A DNA stretch of 64,000 nucleotides from Actinomycetes bacterium (GTDB lineage Bacteria; Actinomycetota; Acidimicrobiia; Acidimicrobiales; Bog-793): the NCBI GenBank assembly GCA_021829645.1, contig JAKBPI010000006.1:1-64000 (forward strand), written 5' to 3'. Shown here piece by piece: positions 18,039-27,502 of this stretch. The first letter of the stretch is position 1; each line of letters starts with the position of its first letter. The notes beneath the pieces were generated by a model. That model searched no databases, was not told the DNA's origin, and saw only the letters and a program-made list of their open reading frames with translations. The translations under genes and the position numbers were made by a program.

Positions 18039-18768
18039 CTTTTTCTACCCTTCCGAATCTTCTGTTTCTGTTTTGGAATTCCGATATTGCCTGATACATG
18101 TGCTCACGACGAAAATCTGGCCAAAGCATATCAGAAAAAAAGAACTCCGAATAGGCTATCTCCCAAAGCAAAAAATTGGATATGCGGTATTCTCCAGAAG
18201 TTCTGATAACCAAGTCAGGTTCGGGCATGTCTGGATAATACAGACGCGATTCAATGGCTTTTTCGTTAACTTTTTCTGCCGGTAGGCCATCTGAAACGAT
18301 GCGCTTCACTGCATCGATTATTTCTGCCCTTCCTCCGTAATTAAAGCAGATCGTTAAAACTAATTTCTTGTTGTGCTTGGTCAGTAACATAGCCTCGTCC
18401 ATGTTACTGGCAAGTCTTTTTGGTATTCGCCAGTCTCTTCTCCCGGCAAAACGGATCTGGACTCCTTTTTGATGCAGATCATCTCTGTGTTTGAGAAGTA
18501 AGTTTTCGTTGAAGTACATGAGATAGCGGACTTCCTCAGCTGGCCTGCGCCAATTTTCTGTAGAAAACGCGTACAGAGATAGCCACTGCACCCCCACCTC
18601 CAAAGCGCCATCTATAACATCCAGAATGGATTTCTCGCCTTCGGCATGCCCCTGCGTACGCGACAGCTGTCGCTTTTTTGCCCATCTACCGTTGCCGTCC
18701 ATCACAATAGCTACGTGTTTTGGGACACTTGCTTTGTCCGGCAATTGATTATCGGTTGTGTAAGGCAC
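18031..18768 (-). CDS. uppS: Isoprenyl transferase (undecaprenyl diphosphate synthase type)
   Basis: 245 residues, the normal length. The cis-prenyltransferase signature HVAIVMDGNGRWA (catalytic Asp in MDGNGRW), the SLYAFSTENW motif and the C-terminal pair DLVIRTSGEYRISNF and SEFFF are all present. It builds the long cis-polyprenyl diphosphate that carries cell-wall precursors, by adding isopentenyl units. The TSGE-RISNF region is close to the canonical form. The gene begins the uppS, small membrane protein, recO run. An IPP isomerase gene lies far to the right (about 63 kb) and is not linked. Confidence 0.94.
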   Translation of the reverse strand: MPYTTDNQLPDKASVPKHVAIVMDGNGRWAKKRQLSRTQGHAEGEKSILDVIDGALEVGVQWLSLYAFSTENWRRPAEEVRYLMYFNENLLLKHRDDLHQKGVQIRFAGRRDWRIPKRLASNMDEAMLLTKHNKKLVLTICFNYGGRAEIIDAVKRIVSDGLPAEKVNEKAIESRLYYPDMPEPDLVIRTSGEYRISNFLLWEIAYSEFFFSDMLWPDFRREHMYQAISEFQNRNRRFGRVEKDG

Positions 18769-18963
18769 TTACAAGGCTCCCTGAGCTTGGTCAATTTGGC
18801 GTGCTGCTTTGATTGTAATCATCATGTTATCAGATAAGAGTATAACTTTTTTGTAGGCTATTTTTGTGAAGCCTTCATGGCTTAGGGTCTATATTTTGTA
18901 TCAGGATTTCATATTAGGCTTTGGGGTAACTCTTCTACACTAAAAAAGCTAACTGCAATGTTC

Positions 18964-18981
18964 TCTCTTTTGTTGAAGAGA
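18964..18981. terminator. Possible terminator hairpin after the siroheme gene
   Basis: Six-base arms (TCTCTT / AAGAGA) around a six-base loop, 33 bases past the minus-strand stop at 19014, with a TTTTTT run about 18 bases further on. A short stem and distant T-run make this weak. The rest of the 18769-19013 gap has no clear signal. Confidence 0.25.
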
Positions 18982-19013
18982 CCGTAAGCATCTGAGTGCT
19001 CAAAAATTTCAGG

Positions 19014-19673
19014 CTACTGTTGTTGAGAAGATAAGTTTTCTTGGAGAAATTGAGTTATTTTGTTTTTGACAGATTCAATATCGCCTTGATTTATCTCTTC
19101 GAGTAGTCCGCTGTCAAGCAGAGCTTTCCACTTTTCTTTGGTAGGCATACCATTGTTTTCTTTTAGGGTCATTCTGGCTTGCTTGAGCATTTCCGCCAAG
19201 AGGGAGATGCCTTCTCCTAGGTAGTTCGCTATCCGATCCCTGAGCCAAGTTGCCAGTGCCGGGCTTGATCCGGCGGTGGAAACGGCGATTTGAATATCTC
19301 CGGATTGAAAACGTGCCGGTAAAATAAAGTCACACCCCGGTATGTAGTCTGCTGCATTCACTAAAATCTGATGTTCATGACACTCTCTATAAATGGAGTA
19401 GTCAATATCTGTTTTACCGGTTGCCGTTATTACCATATAGTATTTTTGTGCTTCGCCATAGGAGTAGGTCTTGTGTTGCAGCTGTAGTTGAGAATGGCAT
19501 GCGGCAAGGTCAAAAAAGTCATCGATAAAGTTCTCAGCTATAACTGTTATGTCCGCCCCCGCTTTTAGCAGCGGCATGACCTTTTCAAGGCCAACTTTGC
19601 CTCCCCCAACGATAAGACATTTTTTATTAGTTAAGTTTAAAAAAATTGGGTAATAGGTAGGAGTAACCGTCAT
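19014..19673 (-). CDS. Precorrin-2 dehydrogenase / sirohydrochlorin ferrochelatase (CysG N-domain type)
   Basis: 219 residues matching the Met8/CysG N-terminal module: a Rossmann fold with CLIVGGGKVG near residue 18, then NAADYIPGCDFILPA, which keeps the Asp thought to be catalytic for both steps, and AVSTAGSSPALA followed by the helical dimerisation part. It oxidises precorrin-2 with NAD+ and inserts iron to make siroheme, the cofactor of sulfite and nitrite reductases. No methyltransferase domain is fused and no cobA-like gene is near. It is divergent from cysH, so the pair fits assimilatory sulfate reduction. Confidence 0.88.
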   Translation of the reverse strand: MTVTPTYYPIFLNLTNKKCLIVGGGKVGLEKVMPLLKAGADITVIAENFIDDFFDLAACHSQLQLQHKTYSYGEAQKYYMVITATGKTDIDYSIYRECHEHQILVNAADYIPGCDFILPARFQSGDIQIAVSTAGSSPALATWLRDRIANYLGEGISLLAEMLKQARMTLKENNGMPTKEKWKALLDSGLLEEINQGDIESVKNKITQFLQENLSSQQQ

Positions 19674-19715
19674 CTAATCAGCATAGACGGTTATAATATC
19701 TGAGATATCAAAATA

Positions 19716-19730
19716 TGACTAAAATAGTCA
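19716..19730. promoter_or_regulatory. Inverted repeat in the siroheme/cysH divergent region (candidate operator)
   Basis: TGACTA-AAA-TAGTCA is a perfect 6-3-6 dyad between the divergent siroheme-synthesis and cysH genes. Its GACT...AGTC core recurs at 19780-19791. Two related dyads about 62 bases apart between co-functional genes suggest sites for a sulfur regulator; the regulator is unknown. Confidence 0.45.
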
Positions 19731-19779
19731 GGTATACTTGAGATAGGAGAAACGGTTGCCCAATTTCGATAAATAGTTT

Positions 19780-19791
19780 AGACTTTAGTCT
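19780..19791. promoter_or_regulatory. Second GACT/AGTC dyad upstream of cysH
   Basis: AGACT-TT-AGTCT is a perfect 12-base dyad sharing the GACT/AGTC half-site with the one at 19716-19730. It lies 66 bases before the cysH ATG. Confidence 0.4.
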
Positions 19792-19857
19792 GTTGTTGGT
19801 GCGGCCTAAACCAAGAAAAAGCAGGTAATGGTTTTAGAGAAAGTAGTGTGAGTAAGA

Positions 19858-20535
19858 ATGTCGATGCAAACCAAAGAAATCGGTACTTTAAAAAGTGAAC
19901 TGAGTGAAATCAACTCTTCTTTTGAGAACTCTTCCGCAGAAAATATTTTATCTTGGGCCGGAAATCGTTTCGCGGACGGCTTGGTCATCACTTCCTCATT
20001 TCAAGACTGCGTGTTGGTGGATATCGCATACAAAGCTTTGGGAAATGCTCGAATCGTGTTTTTAGACACCGGATTCCACTTTCCGGAGACAATAGCGTAT
20101 ATGAAAAGAATAGAGAAAAAGTATTCTAGAAATGTAGAGATAGTCACCTCTGGTTTAGCCGATGATGTCTCCCCTTGTGGGAGTTCTGACTGCTGTCAAC
20201 TGAGAAAAGTGCTTCCACTATTGAATGTATTAAAAACTGCTACGGCCTGGGTAACGGGTATAAAGCGTGTAGACACCCCAGAAAGGCTCAATGCGCCAAT
20301 CGTTTCTTATGACGATGCAAAGGGTATTGTAAAGATCAATCCATTGGCGGCATGGACAGATGAAGATGTAACTGCATATGAGGAAAAGTGGGAATTGCCG
20401 AGGCATCCATTAACTTTTGTAGGCTACAAATCCATTGGATGTGCGCCCACAACCAGACCTACTCAAGATGGAGAGTCGCCCAGGGATGGCAGGTGGCCAG
20501 GTATGAACAAGACGGAATGCGGACTACATATCTAA
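19858..20535 (+). CDS. cysH: Adenylyl-sulfate / PAPS reductase (CysH family)
   Basis: 225 residues of the assimilatory reductase that turns activated sulfate (APS or PAPS) into sulfite using thioredoxin. The P-loop-like ITSSFQD, the FLDTGFHFPET stretch and the C-terminal catalytic KTECGLH are all there. Two adjacent Cys (112-113, SDCCQLRK) and Cys195 (SIGCAP) match the Fe-S signature of APS reductases, but the fourth ligand is Thr198 (CAPT where CAPC is usual). So it falls between APS reductases with four Cys and PAPS reductases with none. The nucleotides read ACA, a clean Thr codon. No sulfite reductase or ATP sulfurylase gene follows in the window. Confidence 0.88.
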   Translation: MSMQTKEIGTLKSELSEINSSFENSSAENILSWAGNRFADGLVITSSFQDCVLVDIAYKALGNARIVFLDTGFHFPETIAYMKRIEKKYSRNVEIVTSGLADDVSPCGSSDCCQLRKVLPLLNVLKTATAWVTGIKRVDTPERLNAPIVSYDDAKGIVKINPLAAWTDEDVTAYEEKWELPRHPLTFVGYKSIGCAPTTRPTQDGESPRDGRWPGMNKTECGLHI

Positions 20536-20734
20536 ATTAAGATATTAGTAAACATTTTTCAGGCTGACTTGCGATGATTCACACTTTAGAGCTTTCTGTG
20601 GTGCAAATTTTCTGCAATGAAAAGGTATCCCTAAGAGTTGGTAGGTATCCGTAACAAGCATAAGATAAACTTATGTATACCTATGGAGATATACGTAAAG
20701 CCTGGCAGTGATCTAGTGACAAGTATCCTTTGCC

Positions 20735-23700
20735 ATGAGTAGGGGGCAAGCAAAAACCTCTTTTATACCAAAATCGATACAAAATCTTATCGAACGGATA
20801 GCTGATATCAAGAGTACGGATCCATTTGCCAGAATTGTGACGATTGCCGATAGAGAATCGACATGTGCCCGCTTAAAAATAGCAATCAGTGAAAATCTTA
20901 AGCATGTTCTGCCAGACGCTGTTGATGGTAATGCGCCTAGTGTAGAAAAACTTTTATTCAATGTGAACTTCATGACTTTTGAAAGTCTCTTAAAGAATTT
21001 TTGGGAAGAGTCATTTTTTGATGATAAAAAAGATTTTTTACCAAGACACACTTTGCTCTATGCATGTCAGTGCATTAAAAATACTTTACCGGAATTGAGT
21101 TTCAGTATCGATCTCTTAGTACGCATTTATGAGTATATTCGTTACCAAAATCAAGATATATTGGCTGAACGCATCATTCAGTACTTGCCGCGTAAGACAG
21201 TTATAAAATATATAAGTCAAGTTTATCAATTAATTCAACCAAATTATGTAGATCAATTAGATGTAGTGAACCATTTACTTTTAAAAGTAAGTGAAGACGG
21301 AGAGTACACTAACAAATATAAAACAAAGTACATTGCTTTTAAAGTAAATAATATTTCGATAGTAGAAAAAAAATTTTATACGAGTATAATTAATTTAACT
21401 TATTCTTGCGATCTAGATATAACTAAAAAGTTGCAAAAAAAGTATTCTGAGATTGATCGTAATTTTGATAGTAGCCAGAGCGGTAAAAATGATACTTCCC
21501 TAGAGAAAGAAATGCTTTCGCAAAGCAGCTCCATGCTAAGTGAAAGTAATACTTTTGATCAGGTAGGTGAAGATCAAGAAAAAAACTCCGGAGTAACGGA
21601 AGGTTTTCTAAATAACCAAGAAGATGATAAATTTTCTAATGACATTTTTAGTCATCGCAATACCATGGAAGAAGTTCATGCAGCTTTCCGCTGGATTGCA
21701 GAGTGTTTTGCCCTGGGAGCACAACCTTCTGAATGCGCAGTAGTTTACTTTGGAACCGAGCACTACAAGGCAATTATCCAATATGAATCTGAATTTTTTC
21801 AAGTAGGTTTTGGTACATATAAGAATACTCGGGTAAAGAAGAATACTTTTCTAGAGCTTATCAAGTTGATCATGAAAATTGATCCCAAAGCAGTGACGAG
21901 TGGAGAGCTTGTCCAACTTTTAGAAAAAGTTTTTGCTTTGAGTGACATATCACTGTGGTCTGCCTATGGTGATATTTTGTCCGATGTGGTTAATCTTGCA
22001 CAAGACATAGGATCGATAGCTTTTTGGCGCAGGAATATCAGCGGTATTATTAGGCAAAATGAACTTGATTCTGTTTTGGTCGACATAGTGGATCTGCTTG
22101 CCGGTTGTCTCGAAGAAGACAAAATGCCAGAAAGCCTGCCGGGAGCCATTGCGTGGATAGAAGGCTATATTGAAAAGTTATTAGAGTGTCTCAAAAACGA
22201 TCAGGGCAAATGGAATTCGTCTTACGCAACTTATCAAATGATTTTAGGTCAAATTACTCAAGATGCAGCAGACATAGGAAATTGTACAACTCAATGCTTA
22301 CCTGATGTGATCGATTACCTGCTAGCGTACGAAGCAGATATAAGTGCTTCAGATATCTACGTATCTCCTATTGAAGAAGCATGCAGCATGCCTTTTAGGT
22401 ATGTGGCAATTCTGGGGTGCTCATCGGAACTCTTGGATAACACTTATCCAAGACCCGTGCTGGAACAAATACTCGATAAATATGTAACTGATAGCCAAGT
22501 ATCAAGATTCAGTTATACACGTTTTGGGTTTTATACGAAGGACAAAGTATCGTTTTCTAAAACTTTACTTTCGCTTTTACCTCTTAGGGAAATTACCTAT
22601 TCTCCAAATAATTGCAGAGATTTTATAGAAGAGCATCATCAAATTCCACCCTATAGCTACAGTGACGTAGTCAGCTATTTGCTGCAGGAAAGTTTTGTGA
22701 ATAATAATCTCTGGGTATCAACTACGACAGCTACCCCTATTGCTATTTATTTTTCCCTACAAGCGTTGTTGGCGCGGTCGAATGCTGAATTTAATGAATA
22801 TACCGGGCATCTTCCTGGGGTTATAAAATTATTGGAGAGAGAGAACTTTTTTTGCTCTGCAACCTCGTTAGAAAGGTATCAGAAATGCCCGTTTTCATAT
22901 TTTCTAAAAGATATTTTAAACTTAGAAGGTGAAAAATATAGTAGTGACTATTTAGCACCGGTTCGTAGCCAAATTGGTATAGCCGTACATAAGATTTTGG
23001 AAATATATATAAAGATAATTCAATCCTCCAATTGTCTTAATACGCCTGAGGCAAATTTTATATCGGCGTTACGAAATTGCTATGGTGAACAAATCATAGA
23101 TGAATACACCTATCTTGACTCAGGATTAGCTGACATGACTGAACGTCTGGAAGGAGTGTTGTCGGTAATTGCTGATTTGGAATTCAATAAGCTTTACAGC
23201 TATAGCGACAGTATATTGAAAGACTTCATTGCCAATATAAAACAAAAATGGCTTTATCATCTTTTGCTTTGGAATCAGCGTTACCTAAATTCTATTCTCG
23301 ATGGCTATCGTAGTACTGTGGCCGGCGAGTATAAATTTTCTGATGTGCCCATCATGCAAGTTCAAGGTGAAGAGCAAACGAGTGCCGTGACGAGTATTAG
23401 AGTATCAGGCGCAATTGACAGAGTAGACAGGCTGGGAGAAGATACTTTTTGTATCATAGACTATAAAACTGGCTCACCTGATAAATATCAAAAGCTTAAG
23501 CGTGATTCTAGGCATGTAAGAACACTTTTACAACTTCCTATTTATGTGGATATCTATAGGAGTAAAAGTAATTTAGAACAATATTTGGCTGTTTATGATT
23601 TTATTGCGCAGCCAGAAAAAAATATCGAATTATCAGTAGATGAAGATATGCTTACTGAAATACATACCGTTATCGGTGAGATATCCCGTCTAATGGATAG

Positions 23701-23860
23701 AGGTGTTTTTCCACAAAACCCGGGGAAACTATCACAAGGAGTTTATGAAAATTGCAGAAGTTGTGATTATAGGTCTGTATGCAGCGATGCTCAAAGAACA
23801 TCATGGTCAGTATTGAAATCTGAAGAGCGTATAGAGCAATATCTAAACATATCAGAGTAA
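20735..23860 (+). CDS. addB: AddB-like nuclease subunit (PD-(D/E)XK, Fe-S)
   Basis: 1041 residues. The N-terminal two thirds resemble an inactivated helicase fold without a recognisable Walker A; an acidic Ser/Asn-rich insert lies around 230-300. The C-terminal nuclease is complete: the His in IGIAVHKILE, an Asp in GAIDRVD, the DYK of IIDYKTG, and LQLPIY. A Cys in YQKCPF together with CRSC and SVC near the C-terminus matches the Fe-S staple of AddB. With AddA it should resect double-strand breaks for recombination. It starts at ATG 20735 and leads a same-strand run addB-addA-dinG with gaps of 39 and 24 bases. Strongly AT-rich codon use. Confidence 0.85.
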   Translation: MSRGQAKTSFIPKSIQNLIERIADIKSTDPFARIVTIADRESTCARLKIAISENLKHVLPDAVDGNAPSVEKLLFNVNFMTFESLLKNFWEESFFDDKKDFLPRHTLLYACQCIKNTLPELSFSIDLLVRIYEYIRYQNQDILAERIIQYLPRKTVIKYISQVYQLIQPNYVDQLDVVNHLLLKVSEDGEYTNKYKTKYIAFKVNNISIVEKKFYTSIINLTYSCDLDITKKLQKKYSEIDRNFDSSQSGKNDTSLEKEMLSQSSSMLSESNTFDQVGEDQEKNSGVTEGFLNNQEDDKFSNDIFSHRNTMEEVHAAFRWIAECFALGAQPSECAVVYFGTEHYKAIIQYESEFFQVGFGTYKNTRVKKNTFLELIKLIMKIDPKAVTSGELVQLLEKVFALSDISLWSAYGDILSDVVNLAQDIGSIAFWRRNISGIIRQNELDSVLVDIVDLLAGCLEEDKMPESLPGAIAWIEGYIEKLLECLKNDQGKWNSSYATYQMILGQITQDAADIGNCTTQCLPDVIDYLLAYEADISASDIYVSPIEEACSMPFRYVAILGCSSELLDNTYPRPVLEQILDKYVTDSQVSRFSYTRFGFYTKDKVSFSKTLLSLLPLREITYSPNNCRDFIEEHHQIPPYSYSDVVSYLLQESFVNNNLWVSTTTATPIAIYFSLQALLARSNAEFNEYTGHLPGVIKLLERENFFCSATSLERYQKCPFSYFLKDILNLEGEKYSSDYLAPVRSQIGIAVHKILEIYIKIIQSSNCLNTPEANFISALRNCYGEQIIDEYTYLDSGLADMTERLEGVLSVIADLEFNKLYSYSDSILKDFIANIKQKWLYHLLLWNQRYLNSILDGYRSTVAGEYKFSDVPIMQVQGEEQTSAVTSIRVSGAIDRVDRLGEDTFCIIDYKTGSPDKYQKLKRDSRHVRTLLQLPIYVDIYRSKSNLEQYLAVYDFIAQPEKNIELSVDEDMLTEIHTVIGEISRLMDRGVFPQNPGKLSQGVYENCRSCDYRSVCSDAQRTSWSVLKSEERIEQYLNISE

Positions 23861-23899
23861 AATCTGGTGCAATATGACAATTTTGGTAGATAAATAGTT

Positions 23900-26800
23900 A
23901 TGAGCGATTTAATTGATACAGAGGCAAGAGCGCAAGCAATCTCTGATACGAGTGCACATCTCTTAGTAGAGGCAGGTGCAGGTACAGGCAAAACCTCTGT
24001 TTTGGTGAGTAAAGTTATTCATTTACTAAAAACAGATACTGTGCAAATAGATGAGATAGCCGCCATTACTTTTACAGAATCAGCAGCACAGGAATTGCGT
24101 GCTCGGATTGAGACCGAGTTGGGTAAGGAGTCTCTAGCCAACAAAGATAATCAAAATATTGCAAGAGCATTACAGGGCTTACCCACGGCTACTATTACCA
24201 CTATACACGGATTTGCACAATCACTACTGATGCGTGATGGCTATAGTATTGGCGTACCTTTCGGATTTACTGTTGTAGATGAGTCTGCTGCAAAATATAG
24301 ACTGAAAAATCAATTGCGCCAGCTACTCTACAAGTCACTTCAAAATCCGGAGTTACGCAATATTCTCATTGCATCTCAGGCATTGGGGGTAAGCAATTAT
24401 CACTTAGATGAATTATGGAAACAGTGTAATGACAAATTTTATATGTCGACCAAGACAGAGTATGTAAAGTTTGATTCTGAGTTTCAAAACAACATTATGG
24501 TGAGTACAGCACCAAAAATAGATGAAATAAGTACTCTAATTGTAAGCTGTAAAAATTATATTTGCACCGAAGAAAATGACAGACTGTTCATACTTCTTCG
24601 CAATTTTATATATTGGCAAAAACTTTTGCCTAACGATCCAACTCTGTTTCAGGTTATTGAGTGGCTTTTACTTATCAGGGAACAAAAGGTATCTAGAATT
24701 GGTAATAAAACCAATTGGCCTGGTACAGATATAAATGATATACGTAATATATTGCAAGAAGTATTTAATTTTCGTAAAAAAATACTGCAAGTTGTTATTG
24801 ATTCTGTATTACCTATGCTTGCATCCTGGTTTCTTGATGAAGCAACCAAGATAAGCCATGAACGCAAGCTGGCAGGTGAGTTACGATTTCAGGATCTATT
24901 AGTTTATTGTCACGAGATGCTTGCAACCAATATAGAAGTAAGAGAAAAAGTTGCGAAGCGCTATAAGTATATTTTAGTAGATGAGTTTCAAGATACAGAT
25001 CAATTACAGGTAAACATACTTAGATTATTGTCTAACCTTCCGGATGGTACACAAGGAAGCAGACTATTTTATGTAGGTGACCCTAAGCAGTCAATATATA
25101 GATTTAGGGGCGCAGATATTGATTTATATAGAGAAGTACGAAATACAATCGCCAAGGATGCTCCGCTGCAACTCGTCACTAATTTTAGATCACGGTTTGA
25201 AATTCTAGAAACTGTAAATAAAATATTTACCCACCTTCTCCAGGCAAATGGCGATCTGGTAACTAAGGATAGCGGAGAGGGCTTTGTCTTGGAGCCAGAG
25301 GAAATGTCGAAAAGCTATGATCCGGCGTTGGGGTATGAAAAGAGCCAGACTTCTGCATCTAACTCAGGAGAGGCTTTTCAGGCATTGGTACCTTCCAGGA
25401 CAGTAGAAAAATCTAACATAGTTTTTTTGCAACAATTGTTTGATACGGACCGGTCTGCTTCAGAGCGCAGAAAAGCAGAATCAAAAGCAATCGCAGAGCT
25501 CATAAAAGAAGTCGTTACTTCGCCATGGCTGGTGGGTGAAAAAAACTTAGAAAGACCAGCTACCTTTGGCGATATAGCTATAATTATTCCACGGCGCACA
25601 GGTTTGCACGAGTTGCGTAGCGTGCTAGAGGAAGAATCTATACCCTATCAACTGCCTTCCTCTGATTTAATTTTCTCGAATCAGTTGGTGCAAGATCTAA
25701 TAGCGTGCATCAAGGCAGTTGTCATGCCTTATAAGGAGTTTTACGTTTATGCCGCTTTGCGTTCTGCACTATTTGGATGCAGCGATAACGATTTGCACAA
25801 TTACCGATCTCAAGGCGGAGTCTGGTATTTAGGAAATAAGAAAGATATTGAAGGTATATCTGATCAGATAATTACTTCAGAGGATTTTTACCTTAACGCC
25901 ACTGGCCAGTACGATATTTCAGCGTATGAAAAAGTACTTTTAGCCATTCAGCGTGTACAGCACCTAAATAGTATATATAAGCAGTACGGCATCATTAATA
26001 TGATGGCCAAATTGGTGGATACGACGGGAGTGTATCCTTTGGCACAAATATCTCAATATCCTGCTGAATCTCAGTTGGCGTTAGACTATATCATAAATAA
26101 AATTGTTAATTATGGAAAAAATTTAAGCGCATTACCAGACGATTTACTTGATTTTATCGAAGCTGAAAAGGATAATTATCCAAGAGCAGATTTATTTGAG
26201 GATGATCAAGTAGTTCACAATGCAGTCAGAATAGTTACAATCCATGCATCAAAAGGTCTCGAATATCCGATAGTGATTATGGCAGAATTGGGAAGTGGAG
26301 CACTAAAGAGAGAGAAAGCAAATATTATTTTTGACGACACCTCTGCCAATAAAGGTATTCATATAAAGATTAATGATCAGATGAAAACCTCCGGATACGA
26401 TGAAGCAACTATTCGATACGAATATTTATCAAGAGCCGAATTGTATCGGCTTTGCTATGTGGCGGCAACAAGAGCTCAGGATCACTTAGTCATCTCACTT
26501 TTCTATCAACCATCAAGTCATGTGGAGGTATCGCTTGCAGAAGTTATTCACAATATAGTTGAATCAGACGATTCATTGATGACAAAAGTAAAAGACTTCA
26601 ATGACGATTTTACTCAGATAAGCCAAACTCAGATAGAAACTAGACTATTGCAAGAGAGTAAAAAAACTATATCAGATAATAATTTTTCTACTACTGCTGA
26701 ATCAGGCTTTTTGCAAAACATGAATATTGTAGATTGGAAGAATACGCTACCTTATCATAAGGGGGAAAATCTACTTTTTGATATGACAAATATAAATTTC

Positions 26801-27478
26801 TTTAGAAATATTACTTCAGAGTGTCAATCTAAAATTTTTAGTCATCTGTCTCACTCCCACCAACTTCTAATGGCAATTGGTAGTGATAATATATCCACTG
26901 CTAAATTTGGGCATTCCGTATTTACAAGCACTACCTCCACAGAGCAAATAAAAAGACTGCTTAAATTGTATATAAGGGAAAAAGCAACTAGCAAAGATAG
27001 TATTTTTCAAAAACCTGAACGCTATAGCAGTCGTTTTCTTGATGAAAATATTATTTCAGCATATCAGATATATAAAGAAAACTTAGTATCTTATGTTGCG
27101 CAATCGAATAATATTTTGCAGGAAATACCCGCCTTCTTTACTGTTGGCAGTTTTACTTTCGAAAGTAGCATTGATGCTATATTCATAAATGATAGAGAAG
27201 CACAAATACTTGACTACTTTCATTTATCAACGATGCAACAAAAAGAGTTTTTATCAGATTCTTTGGCGGAAAAAGTAAATTTTGTGCTTGCGTGCTTGCG
27301 TCTGGGCTTACACTCCTTATCTGTCAGTTCGTTGGGGTATATTAATAAAGAATGTCTTTTACTGTATCCTGTTACTTCCTCTTCATGTTCTTTATTCCTT
27401 TTTCCAAGTGATCAAGTAATTCAAATTTTTCAAGATTTTACTTCAATGCTAACTGAGGAATTCTGCAAATCGCAATAA
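23900..27478 (+). CDS. addA: AddA-like UvrD/RecB-type helicase with a degenerate nuclease end
   Basis: 1192 residues of a superfamily 1A helicase. Motifs: EAGAGTGKTSVL (Walker A, about 29-40), TFTESAA, TIHGFAQ, ILVDEFQDTD, VGDPKQSIYRFRGAD, TNFRSR, VTIHASKGLEYP and YVAATRAQDHL. This gives the ATP-driven 3'-5' motor of an AddAB-type complex. The last 250 residues align with the RecB/AddA nuclease position but look worn: the expected D-Y-K-T reads DYFH, so the catalytic Lys is gone, and the GxxxH motif is not found in order. The helicase motor looks intact, so cutting would have to rely on AddB. Starts at ATG 23900, between addB and dinG. Confidence 0.87.
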   Translation: MSDLIDTEARAQAISDTSAHLLVEAGAGTGKTSVLVSKVIHLLKTDTVQIDEIAAITFTESAAQELRARIETELGKESLANKDNQNIARALQGLPTATITTIHGFAQSLLMRDGYSIGVPFGFTVVDESAAKYRLKNQLRQLLYKSLQNPELRNILIASQALGVSNYHLDELWKQCNDKFYMSTKTEYVKFDSEFQNNIMVSTAPKIDEISTLIVSCKNYICTEENDRLFILLRNFIYWQKLLPNDPTLFQVIEWLLLIREQKVSRIGNKTNWPGTDINDIRNILQEVFNFRKKILQVVIDSVLPMLASWFLDEATKISHERKLAGELRFQDLLVYCHEMLATNIEVREKVAKRYKYILVDEFQDTDQLQVNILRLLSNLPDGTQGSRLFYVGDPKQSIYRFRGADIDLYREVRNTIAKDAPLQLVTNFRSRFEILETVNKIFTHLLQANGDLVTKDSGEGFVLEPEEMSKSYDPALGYEKSQTSASNSGEAFQALVPSRTVEKSNIVFLQQLFDTDRSASERRKAESKAIAELIKEVVTSPWLVGEKNLERPATFGDIAIIIPRRTGLHELRSVLEEESIPYQLPSSDLIFSNQLVQDLIACIKAVVMPYKEFYVYAALRSALFGCSDNDLHNYRSQGGVWYLGNKKDIEGISDQIITSEDFYLNATGQYDISAYEKVLLAIQRVQHLNSIYKQYGIINMMAKLVDTTGVYPLAQISQYPAESQLALDYIINKIVNYGKNLSALPDDLLDFIEAEKDNYPRADLFEDDQVVHNAVRIVTIHASKGLEYPIVIMAELGSGALKREKANIIFDDTSANKGIHIKINDQMKTSGYDEATIRYEYLSRAELYRLCYVAATRAQDHLVISLFYQPSSHVEVSLAEVIHNIVESDDSLMTKVKDFNDDFTQISQTQIETRLLQESKKTISDNNFSTTAESGFLQNMNIVDWKNTLPYHKGENLLFDMTNINFFRNITSECQSKIFSHLSHSHQLLMAIGSDNISTAKFGHSVFTSTTSTEQIKRLLKLYIREKATSKDSIFQKPERYSSRFLDENIISAYQIYKENLVSYVAQSNNILQEIPAFFTVGSFTFESSIDAIFINDREAQILDYFHLSTMQQKEFLSDSLAEKVNFVLACLRLGLHSLSVSSLGYINKECLLLYPVTSSSCSLFLFPSDQVIQIFQDFTSMLTEEFCKSQ

Positions 27479-27502
27479 CTATAGCAGTAGGTAAAATACT
27501 AT

